Notes under the pieces: model-generated
What the model was told of the DNA's origin: nothing
The model's input: only the letters and a program-made list of their open reading frames with translations
Databases searched by the model: none
In this document: piece after piece, positions 1 through 6,475 of the stretch
Position numbering within the stretch: position 1 is the first letter of the stretch
Layout of the letters: each line of letters begins with the position of its first letter
Made by a program: the position numbers and the translations under genes
Assembly: GCA_937874965.1 (NCBI GenBank)
Contig: CALNCD010000040.1
Location: 1-13,610 of the forward strand
Source: an uncultured Erysipelotrichaceae bacterium
GTDB taxonomy: Bacteria > Bacillota_I > Bacilli_A > Erysipelotrichales > Erysipelotrichaceae
Reading direction: 5' to 3'
Length of the DNA: 13,610 nt

Positions 1-415
1 TTTGTCATTGATGGGGAATGTGCTTGCAAAGAACAAAGCAGCGAAAGCAGGAGCGGCCGAGATAATCCTGCATCGAGATGGAATTGTTACAGAGGGAGCT
101 TCCTCAAATGTACTGATCGTGAAAGAAGGGAAAGTCTACAGTCATCCTGATAATCAGTTTATTTTGCCAGGGATTACAAAGCTGGTGGTGAAGCGGTGTG
201 CTCAAGCTGCCCGTATTCCGTTCATTGAAGAAAACTTCACGGTTGAACAGCTGTTTGCTGCTGACGAGGTTATCATGACCAATTCTGTCTTTGAATTGGC
301 TCCGGTGATTGAATTGGACGGCAAACAAGTAAGCAACGGGGTTCGGGGGCGTTTCTGCGAACTTTTGGAGAAGGCTTATGAGGCATTGGTTATTGAACAG
401 TGCGGAGCGCTGTAG
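1..415 (+). CDS. dat: D-amino acid aminotransferase (D-alanine transaminase), C-terminal part
   Basis: This is the 3' part of a PLP-dependent class IV aminotransferase; the gene begins before the window. The family interconverts D-alanine and 2-oxoglutarate with pyruvate and D-glutamate in the cytosol, supplying D-amino acids for peptidoglycan. Visible family marks are the LMGNVLAK segment, which normally lies just after the catalytic PLP lysine (so that lysine should be about two codons upstream of the window), the VTEGASSNV cofactor-phosphate motif, the ILPGITK motif and the EVIMTNSVFELAPVIELDG block. These resemble Bacillus D-amino acid transaminase more than the branched-chain enzyme, though the latter cannot be fully excluded from a partial sequence. 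It ends in TAG, 8 bp before the next gene, so the two are probably cotranscribed. The reading frame is entered at base 2; the true start is not visible. Confidence 0.85.
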   Translation, partial: LSLMGNVLAKNKAAKAGAAEIILHRDGIVTEGASSNVLIVKEGKVYSHPDNQFILPGITKLVVKRCAQAARIPFIEENFTVEQLFAADEVIMTNSVFELAPVIELDGKQVSNGVRGRFCELLEKAYEALVIEQCGAL

Positions 416-419
416 GAGG
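414..419 (+). promoter_or_regulatory. Ribosome binding site fixing the aldo/keto reductase start
   Basis: A perfect AGGAGG overlaps the TAG stop of the upstream aminotransferase gene and lies 4 bases before ATG 424. It decides between that ATG and an in-frame upstream start at 400, which would lie inside the upstream gene and has no such site. Confidence 0.8.
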
Positions 420-423
420 GTTT

Positions 424-1260
424 ATGGAATATTTACTGACTCGAGACGGTATTGCTGTTCCTAAAATCGGTTTTGGAACCTATAAGATTAAGGGTGCACT
501 TGGGGTAAATGCTTTGCTGAGTGCTTACGAGGTCGGTTATCGGTGGTTTGATACAGCGTATAATTATGAAAATGAAGGAACTGTGGGCAAGGCAATCAAG
601 CAAAGCGGGATGTCCCGCGAGTCATGGCTGATTACTTCCAAGTTGCCTGGACGTTACCAGACCCATGATCTGGCATTGGAAGCAATTCAGGAATCACTGT
701 ATCGTGCTGGATTGGACTACTATGATTTTTACTTGATTCATTGGCCTAATCCTTTGGAGGACCACTATGTTGAAGCATGGCAGACTTTGATTCAAGCCAG
801 GCAATGGGGACTGATCCGTTCTATCGGGGTGTGCAACTTCAATGAGGAACACCTTCAGCGATTGATCCGGGAAACGGGTGTGACTCCTTCATTGAATCAG
901 ATTGAATTGCATCCTCAGTTCAATCAGAAGGAAATGATCAGGGTAAATGCTTCTCTGGGAATTTTGACGCAGGCCTGGAGTCCGATCGGACGTTCACTCG
1001 TTCAGGATTTTCAGCAGGTTCCTGAATTGGATGAACTTGCGAAGAAGTATCATAAGAGTGTGATTCAGATCATTCTGCGGTGGCATCTTCAGAATGGGGT
1101 AATTCCAATTCCAAAGTCCCAGAATAAGCAACGGCAGATTGAGAATATCGAAGTTTTTGATTTTGAGTTATCGTCCCATGACTGTGCTTTGATTGATGCT
1201 CTTAATCGGGCGAATGGTCGGCTTAAGGATCAAGATCCGGCTGCTTATCAGGAATTTTAG
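424..1260 (+). CDS. Aldo/keto reductase (2,5-diketo-D-gluconate reductase-like)
   Basis: A 278-residue NAD(P)H-dependent oxidoreductase of the aldo/keto reductase superfamily, of usual length for the bacterial (AKR5-like) branch. It is a cytosolic TIM-barrel enzyme reducing aldehydes and ketones. The catalytic tetrad is complete: Asp43 and Tyr48 in FDTAYNYENE, Lys73 in LITSKLPGRY and His106 in YLIHWP. The C-terminal cofactor motif IPIPKS followed by an R..EN segment is also present. The start is set by AGGAGG at 414-419. The next gene begins at the base after its stop codon, so expression is probably coupled. The substrate cannot be read from the sequence; methylglyoxal or other reactive carbonyls, or a keto-sugar, are all plausible. 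Confidence 0.93.
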   Translation: MEYLLTRDGIAVPKIGFGTYKIKGALGVNALLSAYEVGYRWFDTAYNYENEGTVGKAIKQSGMSRESWLITSKLPGRYQTHDLALEAIQESLYRAGLDYYDFYLIHWPNPLEDHYVEAWQTLIQARQWGLIRSIGVCNFNEEHLQRLIRETGVTPSLNQIELHPQFNQKEMIRVNASLGILTQAWSPIGRSLVQDFQQVPELDELAKKYHKSVIQIILRWHLQNGVIPIPKSQNKQRQIENIEVFDFELSSHDCALIDALNRANGRLKDQDPAAYQEF

Positions 1261-2397
1261 GTGGATCTCTTGGTTGATTTTCTATTAGGGGTAAACCTCT
1301 CAGTGTCTGCATTGGCTTTGCGGACGCTTTTGATTAAATCCGTTGTTATCTGTTGTGTTGCTTTGATTCTTTGCTATGGGGTTTTCAGGATGATCAAACG
1401 CTACGTTCGCGGTTTGGGAAATCGTCGGGGAAAGGATCTGGCGATTGTTCTTCGGGAATCTCATCTAATGATCATTTCAGTGGGCATTGTTGTCTGTACG
1501 ATTGTTCTTTTGGTTGCGCAAGACTTATATCCCAGTGAAGTCTGGTTTCTTAAAACGGCATCGATTGTCCTGATCGTCCTGCTGGTCTATCTGGTTCATC
1601 GGATCGGGAAATTTGTTGATCTGATTTATAAGCAGTTTGAAGTGGCGAAGACCCGGCCGATCACCGCATTTATTCAAGTGCTGGATGTGGTGATGATTCT
1701 GCTGGGCGGTGTCTGGATTGTATCGCTGATTACTGGTGAGAATACGGGGACCTTGATGGTCAGTGTCAGTGCGTTATTTGCAGCATTATCCTTTGTATTC
1801 AAAGATACTATTCTTAACTTTGTCGCTGGCATTCAGTTGACGACATCAGATATGATCCAAATCGGGGACCGGGTTAAAGTGGATGATCAGGTGGATGGAT
1901 TTGTTGATTCCATTAACATCAACTCAGTCAAAATCCGGAATTTTGATCAGACGACTACGGTTGTTCCGGCGTCTCGTCTTCTGAATAATCCCTTTACGAA
2001 TTACCGTCATCTGGATACATTGAGTATCCGCCGATTCAGCCGTACGTTGCTGATTGATACAAAGACAGTCGTTGAAGTCAGTGAGGCTATGCTTGTCAAA
2101 GCAGAAGCATTCGGGTTAACGGAGCCGGGGGATCATCATACTAATCTTTTTGTGTATCGTGACTGTATCTATCATAGTCTGGCGCAGCATCAAAGCATTG
2201 CGCACGATCAGAGTCTTTCAGTGGTTATCAAGGATCCGACGAGTCAGGGGATTCCTTTGCAGATACTGGGGTTCACCGCATTTTCGGATTATGATGCCTA
2301 TGATCTTGTGACCCGGGAACTGATGGATGAGTGGCTATTGATGTTGCGTGATTTCGAACTTCAGATCTATCAAAGCCCTAGCGGAAGCATCGAATGA
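1261..2397 (+). CDS. MscS-family mechanosensitive ion channel, YbdG-like
   Basis: A 378-residue inner-membrane protein. Five hydrophobic segments are visible at about residues 20-42, 69-87, 97-114, 135-158 and 163-192. The last is the pore helix, followed by the MscS beta domain (GDRVKVDDQVDGFVDSI, then VKIRNFDQTTTVVPASRL). The sequence FKDTILNFVAGIQL and the C-terminal GIPLQILGFT and LQIYQSPSG segments match, from memory, the E. coli YbdG/MscM branch rather than the small MscS channel. The likely role is release of solutes on hypo-osmotic shock. The GTG start directly abuts the preceding TAG, with AGGA at 1250-1253 placed 7 bases upstream. The stop overlaps the next start as ATGA, so it lies mid-operon. 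A TTG at 1270 is a weaker alternative start. Confidence 0.88.
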   Translation: MDLLVDFLLGVNLSVSALALRTLLIKSVVICCVALILCYGVFRMIKRYVRGLGNRRGKDLAIVLRESHLMIISVGIVVCTIVLLVAQDLYPSEVWFLKTASIVLIVLLVYLVHRIGKFVDLIYKQFEVAKTRPITAFIQVLDVVMILLGGVWIVSLITGENTGTLMVSVSALFAALSFVFKDTILNFVAGIQLTTSDMIQIGDRVKVDDQVDGFVDSININSVKIRNFDQTTTVVPASRLLNNPFTNYRHLDTLSIRRFSRTLLIDTKTVVEVSEAMLVKAEAFGLTEPGDHHTNLFVYRDCIYHSLAQHQSIAHDQSLSVVIKDPTSQGIPLQILGFTAFSDYDAYDLVTRELMDEWLLMLRDFELQIYQSPSGSIE

Positions 2398-2921
2398 AGG
2401 TGAACCGCAAGCGGCTATCGCGTCTGCCTTTACAGCAGAAAATTCTAATACTTCTCGGGATTTTATTGCTTGCCGGCTTGAGCCAGTGGAGCCGTTCTTA
2501 TTTTGCATCATCCAATACATTGCTGGAGTCGACACCTCAATCGACCATAAAGTGCGTGGATGGGGATACATTTTGGCTGGATGGGCAGAAGATCCGTATG
2601 CTAGCCATTGATACCCCTGAATCAACGACTACCAAAGAGGCATACGGCAAGCAAGCCAGTGACTATACCTGCAGTGCCTTGAAGCAGGCCAAGGTTATCC
2701 GTCTGGAACAGGATAAGGGAAATACCGTGGATAAATATGACCGTACATTGGCCTGGGTTTTCGTGGATGGCCAATTGCTTCAGACGGCAATTCTTCGGGA
2801 GGGACTCGGCGAGGTGAAGTATGTGGATAAGGCTACAGTCAATACGGCCTATCTGAGTGAATGCCAAAGTGCTCAGCAAGATGCCCAGAGCAAGAAACTT
2901 AATCTCTGGAGTCAGGATTAA
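2394..2921 (+). CDS. Membrane-anchored thermonuclease (staphylococcal nuclease-like)
   Basis: A 175-residue SNase-fold (TNase) protein. Residues 1-16 are basic, then a hydrophobic stretch at about 17-30 forms a signal peptide or signal anchor, so the nuclease domain (about 50-173) should lie outside the cytoplasmic membrane. By comparison with S. aureus nuclease, all key residues are present: Asp58 in VDGDTF (Asp21), Arg68 and Asp73-Thr74-Glu76 in RMLAIDTPE (Arg35, Asp40, Thr41, Glu43), and Arg117 in DKYDRTLAW (Arg87). It is therefore expected to be an active calcium-dependent DNA/RNA nuclease, probably for nutrient scavenging or degradation of extracellular DNA. The start overlaps the channel gene stop (ATGA), implying translational coupling. 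A GGAAG element shortly upstream is the only, weak, ribosome binding site. Confidence 0.9.
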   Translation: MKVNRKRLSRLPLQQKILILLGILLLAGLSQWSRSYFASSNTLLESTPQSTIKCVDGDTFWLDGQKIRMLAIDTPESTTTKEAYGKQASDYTCSALKQAKVIRLEQDKGNTVDKYDRTLAWVFVDGQLLQTAILREGLGEVKYVDKATVNTAYLSECQSAQQDAQSKKLNLWSQD

Positions 2922-3018
2922 GTTCTGTCGAACCATGGGTAATCGTATTATCTGATTGAGTCAGGGGATTGTGCGAGTCAATCTTATCATTGATTTCTGA
3001 GTTACTGATTCCAGAGTC

Positions 3019-3027
3019 TGTTATAAT
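3019..3027 (+). promoter_or_regulatory. Extended -10 promoter for the DJ-1 family / DUF554 unit
   Basis: TGTTATAAT contains a perfect TATAAT (3022-3027) preceded by TG at the extended -10 position. The -35 region (TGAGTT at about 2998-3003) is weak, as is usual for extended -10 promoters. Transcription should start near 3034, giving a very short leader that consists almost only of the ribosome binding site AAAGGGGTGAT (3034-3044) ahead of ATG 3048. Confidence 0.7.
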
Positions 3028-3047
3028 ACGCATAAAGGGGTGATTCT

Positions 3048-3608
3048 ATGTCTATTGTGTATGTTCTGCTGGCGCATGGTTTTGAAGAAATCGAAGCCTT
3101 GGCTGTTATCGATATTCTGCGTCGGGGTGAAGTGAATGTCATGAGTGTTTCCATCGAAGAGACGAATTGGGTGCTGGGCAGCCATAATATCCGGGTTGAG
3201 GCGGATATTCTATTCTCTGAATTGCAGTTGAATGAGTGCTCGATGATTGTTCTTCCTGGAGGCTCTATCGGAACTCAGCGGCTCTACGATTATCCGGGGA
3301 TTCATGAATTGTTGCGGAAGGTTTCCTTGAATGTCTCGATTGCGGCCATTTGTGCGGCACCGAGTATTCTTGCCCGTGATGGTTATCTGAGCGGAATATC
3401 TGCAACATCGCATCCAAGCTATGAAAAAGTAATGATTGATCAAGGGGTGGATTATTCATATGAAGCCGTTGTTGTTTCCGGTCGTTTTGTGACTTCCCGC
3501 GGTGCGGGTACTGCCTTGGATTTTGGGTTGGCTCTCTTAGCTTGTCTTAAGGATGAAGCTGCTGCCCAGGCAGTGCGTGAGGCAATTGTTCTGGATATGA
3601 AGGTTTGA
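3048..3608 (+). CDS. DJ-1/PfpI family protein (YajL/ThiJ-like)
   Basis: A 186-residue cytosolic protein of the DJ-1/YajL group, full length for the family. The N-terminus reads LLAHGFEEIEALAVIDILRR, with Glu16 equivalent to DJ-1 Glu18. The nucleophile elbow AAICAAPSILA carries Cys102 (DJ-1 Cys106), and His122 in SHPS matches DJ-1 His126. Members act as oxidative-stress-responsive proteins, glyoxalases or protein deglycases; the last activity is disputed, so only the fold and the reactive cysteine are safe claims. It has its own promoter at 3019-3027. Only 3 bp separate it from the DUF554 gene, so the two form a bicistronic unit. Confidence 0.9.
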   Translation: MSIVYVLLAHGFEEIEALAVIDILRRGEVNVMSVSIEETNWVLGSHNIRVEADILFSELQLNECSMIVLPGGSIGTQRLYDYPGIHELLRKVSLNVSIAAICAAPSILARDGYLSGISATSHPSYEKVMIDQGVDYSYEAVVVSGRFVTSRGAGTALDFGLALLACLKDEAAAQAVREAIVLDMKV

Positions 3609-3611
3609 TCA

Positions 3612-4301
3612 ATGCTGGGAACGTTGATTAATGCCGGCGGAATTGTGATTGGCGGCTGGCTGGGCTTGCTTTTTGCAAAGCGGATCAGTGCGGCATTGCA
3701 GCAACATGTTATGAGTGCACTGGGGCTTTGCGTCCTGGCAGTGGGGTTTCTTGGACTGCTCGATGTCGATCATGTTATCGTAATGATTGTGTCGATGGTT
3801 ATCGGTGTCCTGATTGGCAGTGCTATCGACTTGGACCGGCGGTTTACACTGTTTTCGGAATCAATGGAACGTCGCTTTGCAAAAGGAGAAAATTCCAAGT
3901 TTGCCTTGGGGCTGATGAGTGCTTCCTTATTATTCTGTGTCGGATCGATGTCTATCCTTGGTTCATTTGAAGGAGGACTTCAAGGGGTGTACACAATTCT
4001 GCTGACCAAGACTGTTCTTGATTTTGTTTCAGCAATGATGCTGGCATCCTCATTCGGTGTATCTGTCCTCTTCTCGTCGATTATTGTCCTTGTTTATCAA
4101 GGATTATTGACGGTGTTGGCCGCCTTTGTGTCTCCTTTGCTTTCAGTGAGCATGATTGCTGATATGAGTGCCACGGGTTCCTTGCTGATAGTAGCGCTGG
4201 GCTTGAATATGCTGAAAGTGACTGATCTTAAAGTGGCGAATCTATTGCCGGCGATAGTGATAGCACCGATTATCAGTGCCTGTGTGGGATTGATTGGATA
4301 A
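3612..4301 (+). CDS. DUF554 family membrane protein (YqgA/YdfK-like)
   Basis: A 229-residue polytopic membrane protein matching DUF554: a glycine-rich N-terminus (GTLINAGGIVIGGWLGLL), a central GSMSILGSFEGGLQG block and a C-terminal LGLNML...VANLLPAI..API segment. About seven hydrophobic segments are visible, near residues 2-21, 33-50, 54-72, 99-117, 135-150, 152-180 and 187-228 (the last may be two). Members are often called putative transporters or channels, but no function is established. GAAGG at 3599-3603 sits 8 bases before the ATG, inside the end of the upstream gene. The gene ends at a terminator shared with the converging gene. Confidence 0.88.
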   Translation: MLGTLINAGGIVIGGWLGLLFAKRISAALQQHVMSALGLCVLAVGFLGLLDVDHVIVMIVSMVIGVLIGSAIDLDRRFTLFSESMERRFAKGENSKFALGLMSASLLFCVGSMSILGSFEGGLQGVYTILLTKTVLDFVSAMMLASSFGVSVLFSSIIVLVYQGLLTVLAAFVSPLLSVSMIADMSATGSLLIVALGLNMLKVTDLKVANLLPAIVIAPIISACVGLIG

Positions 4302-4302
4302 T

Positions 4303-4337
4303 AAAAAAACAAAGTTCATGAATCACTTTGTTTTTTT
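4303..4337. terminator. Bidirectional intrinsic terminator between converging genes
   Basis: A 13-bp perfect stem pairs 4303-4315 with 4325-4337 around a 9-base loop. The core is CAAAGT/ACTTTG flanked by a run of A on the left and a run of T (4331-4338) on the right. Read rightward it ends the DUF554 transcript. Read leftward the A run becomes a U tract, ending the gamma-glutamyl hydrolase transcript. The right arm lies inside the coding region of the minus-strand gene. Confidence 0.85.
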
Positions 4338-5059
4338 TGTGCCTTGCTGATGAAGGCGTCGAAGAGGTTTTTCATTTCTTGAGGATCATCAATGAGCATC
4401 TCCGGGTGCCATTGGACGCCGATCTGCCAAGGGTAATCAATGTGCTCCACCGCTTCAATTGCACCGTCCAGAGCCACTGCGCTGACTTTGAGCTGTTTTC
4501 CGACTTTCTTGATCAGCTGATGATGGAATGAGTTCACCCGCAGTGTCTCTTTTCCTAACAGGGCGTGCAGCTTAGAGTCCGGGGTCACCGTAATTCCATG
4601 TGTTCGCTGACCTGGAGCACTATCCTGGCTATGCTTGATGGAAAGATCGCTTTCATAATAGCTTACATCCTGATAGAGTGATCCGCCATGATAGACATTC
4701 AGAACCTGGATTCCTCTGCAGATGGCTAGAATCGGAAGCTGCTTGGCTTGGGCATAGTCGAGTAGCTTAAAGTCGAAACGATCACGCTCAGGATTGGTTA
4801 TTCCCAGTTTTTCAAGCGGTTCTTTCTGATAATGAACGGGGTCAACATCTTGTCCGCCTGAGAGGATTAAGCCATCACAGGCTGCAATCTGCGCTTTGAT
4901 GACTTCATCGTCATTGGATATAGGGATGATGACAGGAATCCCTCCTGAGGCAATCACCGATCGTACGTAGTCGTGATTGACATATGAGCGTTGGTAGCCG
5001 CTGAAGGGCGGTGCTGTTTCAATACTGATATTTCCGGATATTCCGATGAGTGGTTTCAT
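4316..5059 (-). CDS. Gamma-glutamyl-gamma-aminobutyrate hydrolase family protein (peptidase C26, PuuD-like)
   Basis: A 247-residue class I glutamine-amidotransferase-fold hydrolase, the usual length for the PuuD/C26 group. The nucleophile elbow LAICRGIQVLNV carries Cys114, and VQWHPE supplies His218 and Glu220, completing the triad. DGLILSGGQDVDP at about 62-74 is the typical family motif. The reaction is hydrolysis of a gamma-glutamyl amide bond in the cytosol; gamma-glutamyl-GABA is the classic substrate, but the real one is unknown here because no putrescine pathway genes are visible. A strong GGGGAGGA site (5063-5070) precedes the ATG. The last residues, KKQSDS, are encoded within the shared terminator. 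The gene is monocistronic and divergent from the peptide operon. Confidence 0.88.
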   Translation of the reverse strand: MKPLIGISGNISIETAPPFSGYQRSYVNHDYVRSVIASGGIPVIIPISNDDEVIKAQIAACDGLILSGGQDVDPVHYQKEPLEKLGITNPERDRFDFKLLDYAQAKQLPILAICRGIQVLNVYHGGSLYQDVSYYESDLSIKHSQDSAPGQRTHGITVTPDSKLHALLGKETLRVNSFHHQLIKKVGKQLKVSAVALDGAIEAVEHIDYPWQIGVQWHPEMLIDDPQEMKNLFDAFISKAQKKQSDS

Positions 5060-5071
5060 GTGTCCTCCCCT

Positions 5072-5084
5072 GTGAACTGTTCAC
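5072..5084. promoter_or_regulatory. Palindromic candidate operator upstream of the gamma-glutamyl hydrolase gene
   Basis: GTGAACTGTTCAC is a perfect inverted repeat around one central base. A second TGTTCA half-site follows at 5086-5091, giving two TGTTCA copies spaced 8 bp apart. The palindrome spans the predicted transcription start of the minus-strand gene, between its -10 box and ribosome binding site, which is a typical repressor position. The regulator is not identified. Confidence 0.5.
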
Positions 5085-5090
5085 CTGTTC

Positions 5091-5118
5091 AGTGTATCAT
5101 GATGGTTTGATTAGTCAA
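5091..5118 (-). promoter_or_regulatory. Promoter of the gamma-glutamyl hydrolase gene
   Basis: On the minus strand TTGACT (5113-5118) is followed after 16 bases by TACACT (5091-5096), with TG at the extended -10 position. Transcription should begin near 5084, inside the palindrome at 5072-5084. Confidence 0.6.
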
Positions 5119-5170
5119 GGTGCAGGAACGGTTGTGAATTAATGGACTAAAACCAGCGCATCTTTGCGAT

Positions 5171-5194
5171 TGAAAAACTTTTCATCCTGATGAA
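5171..5194. promoter_or_regulatory. Two overlapping palindromes upstream of the peptide operon promoter
   Basis: TGAAAAACTTTTCA (5171-5184) and TTCATCCTGATGAA (5181-5194) are near-perfect inverted repeats sharing TTCA. They lie 30-53 bp upstream of the -35 box at 5224. The first matches a CcpA cre consensus at 12 of 14 positions but lacks its invariant central CG, so a CcpA assignment is doubtful. The location would suit an activator or an upstream repressor. Confidence 0.35.
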
Positions 5195-5223
5195 ATATAT
5201 TACTGAAATAAACTTGAAAACTC

Positions 5224-5252
5224 TTGACACCGTTCTTTCACTTATCTATAAT
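5224..5252 (+). promoter_or_regulatory. Consensus sigma-A-type promoter of the peptide uptake operon
   Basis: A perfect TTGACA (5224-5229), a 17-base spacer and a perfect TATAAT (5247-5252). Transcription should start near 5259, leaving about 30 bases of leader before ATG 5291, too short for a riboswitch. It is the only strong promoter seen ahead of the eight-kilobase gene run that follows. Confidence 0.85.
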
Positions 5253-5276
5253 TGCAAGTATATATTTTGGAGAAAT

Positions 5277-5286
5277 AAGGGGTGAT
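5277..5286 (+). promoter_or_regulatory. Ribosome binding site deciding the first M20D start
   Basis: AAGGGGTGAT is complementary to the 16S 3' end with one interruption and lies 4 bases before ATG 5291. The in-frame GTG at 5282 is part of this site, so it is not the start. The same form, AAGGGGTGATT, precedes the DJ-1 family gene at 3048. Confidence 0.75.
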
Positions 5287-5290
5287 TGAT

Positions 5291-6475
5291 ATGGGTTATC
5301 AGGATTGGGTGCAGTCCTATGAAAAATCGCAGGATCAGACGATTACAGATCGCAGGCATCTTCATCAGTACCCCGAACTTTCGTTTGAGGAAACAAAGAC
5401 CAAGCAGTATATTCTAAGTCAGTTGAGGACGATGGGATATGCCGATATTATTGATATACCAGCGGGTGGACTGGTTGTTGTCATCGGCGGAAAGAAACCA
5501 GGACCAGTGATTGCCTTGCGCGCTGATTACGATGCTTTGGCAATCACAGAAGAAGTAGATGTTGCATTCAAGTCGGTGAACGAAGGGGTTATGCATGCTT
5601 GTGGTCATGATGGACATACGGCTTCCTTATTGGGTGTTGCCCGTGCTTTGGTCAGTGATCAGGATGCATTGAATGGCACTCTGAAACTGATCTTCCAGCA
5701 TGCTGAGGAATTGCCTCCGGGAGGAGCGGTCGATATCTTGAAATCTGGAGTTCTGGATGATGTTGATTTCATCTATGGAATTCATCTTCGTGGTGATTGG
5801 CAATATGATGGCAGCCTTCAAGTCTGTTCCGGCTATGCCATGGCTGCAAGTGATCTCTTTGAAATTACCATTCAAGGGAAAGGGGGACATGGTGCCAGTC
5901 CTCATGAGACCTATGATCCTACTGTTGCTGGGGCTTTCCTGATTACACAGCTTCAGACCTTGATCAGCCGCAATAAGGATCCTTTGAAAGCCGGTGTACT
6001 GACGACAGCCATCTTCCAAAGCAAATCCATGACTGCAAACATCATCGCAGATTCAGCCTTTCTGAAAGGAACGGTTCGAACGTTTGATCCTGAGCTGCGT
6101 AATCTCATGCAAACCCGTATTCAAACGATGGCGGAGTCGGTCGCACAGGGATTTGGATGCAGTGCAACTGTATCTTATACGCGAGGATATCCCGCGCTCT
6201 ACAATCATCCTGAACAGACTGAATTGGTGGCTGCCTTATTTGAAGGAAATGTCACCAGAACCCAGCCTCGGATGGGTGGTGAAGATTTCGCTTATTATCT
6301 GGAAAAGATTCCTGGATCCTTCTTCTTCGTCAAAGCCGGAAGACATGAAAAGAACTATCCGCATCATCATCCGAAGTTTGAAGTGGATGAGCGGTCCTTG
6401 GATGTGAGTGTCTTGAGCTTTTTGAAAATCATCGATTATTATCTTGGAAAGGAGGATCAGGGGTATGGGGCTTAG
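5291..6475 (+). CDS. M20D family amidohydrolase 1 (N-acyl amino acid / hippurate hydrolase type)
   Basis: A 394-residue cytosolic metallohydrolase of the M20D group (aminoacylase, hippurate hydrolase, N-acetyl-diaminopimelate deacetylase relatives). The N-terminal HLHQYPELSFEE motif, HACGHDGHTA (Cys104 and His106), HAEELPPGGA (Glu139 catalytic, Glu140 metal), GIHL (His165) and the C-terminal HHHPKFEVDE motif give a complete two-metal site. The GGHGASP dimerisation-domain motif is at about 198-204. The expected reaction is hydrolysis of an amide between an acyl group and an amino acid or small peptide; the acyl group cannot be predicted. It is first in the operon, directly after the strong promoter. 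Its last 11 bases overlap the start of a full-length paralogue of the same size. Confidence 0.9.
   Translation: MGYQDWVQSYEKSQDQTITDRRHLHQYPELSFEETKTKQYILSQLRTMGYADIIDIPAGGLVVVIGGKKPGPVIALRADYDALAITEEVDVAFKSVNEGVMHACGHDGHTASLLGVARALVSDQDALNGTLKLIFQHAEELPPGGAVDILKSGVLDDVDFIYGIHLRGDWQYDGSLQVCSGYAMAASDLFEITIQGKGGHGASPHETYDPTVAGAFLITQLQTLISRNKDPLKAGVLTTAIFQSKSMTANIIADSAFLKGTVRTFDPELRNLMQTRIQTMAESVAQGFGCSATVSYTRGYPALYNHPEQTELVAALFEGNVTRTQPRMGGEDFAYYLEKIPGSFFFVKAGRHEKNYPHHHPKFEVDERSLDVSVLSFLKIIDYYLGKEDQGYGA
6448..6464 (+). promoter_or_regulatory. Ribosome binding site deciding the second M20D start
   Basis: AAAGGAGG (6447-6454 region), followed by AGGGG just before ATG 6465, lies inside the end of the first M20D gene. 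An in-frame TTG at 6444 has no such site in front of it, so ATG 6465 is preferred. Confidence 0.65.

Noticed and set aside
2335..2625. Open frame on the minus strand across the channel-nuclease junction
   Set aside because: It lies antisense to two well-supported genes, has no ribosome binding site or recognisable family features.
2954..2983. Imperfect hairpin (GATTGAGTC against GAGTCAATC) after the nuclease gene
   Set aside because: One internal mismatch, a 12-base loop and no following T run; too weak to call as a terminator, although some 3' signal for the first operon is expected in this gap.
5208..5223. CodY box near AAACTTGAAAACT
   Set aside because: Aligned to AATTTTCWGAAAATT, the left half mostly fails, leaving only GAAAA matched.
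5282..5290. GTG start for the first M20D gene
   Set aside because: The GTG is part of the AAGGGGTGAT ribosome binding site of ATG 5291.
5253..5290. Riboswitch or attenuator in the operon leader
   Set aside because: Only about 30 bases lie between the predicted transcription start and the ATG, with no stem of note.
6444..6464. TTG start adding seven residues to the second M20D protein
   Set aside because: No ribosome binding site in front of it, whereas AAAGGAGG precedes ATG 6465; homologous length equals that of the paralogue when ATG is used.
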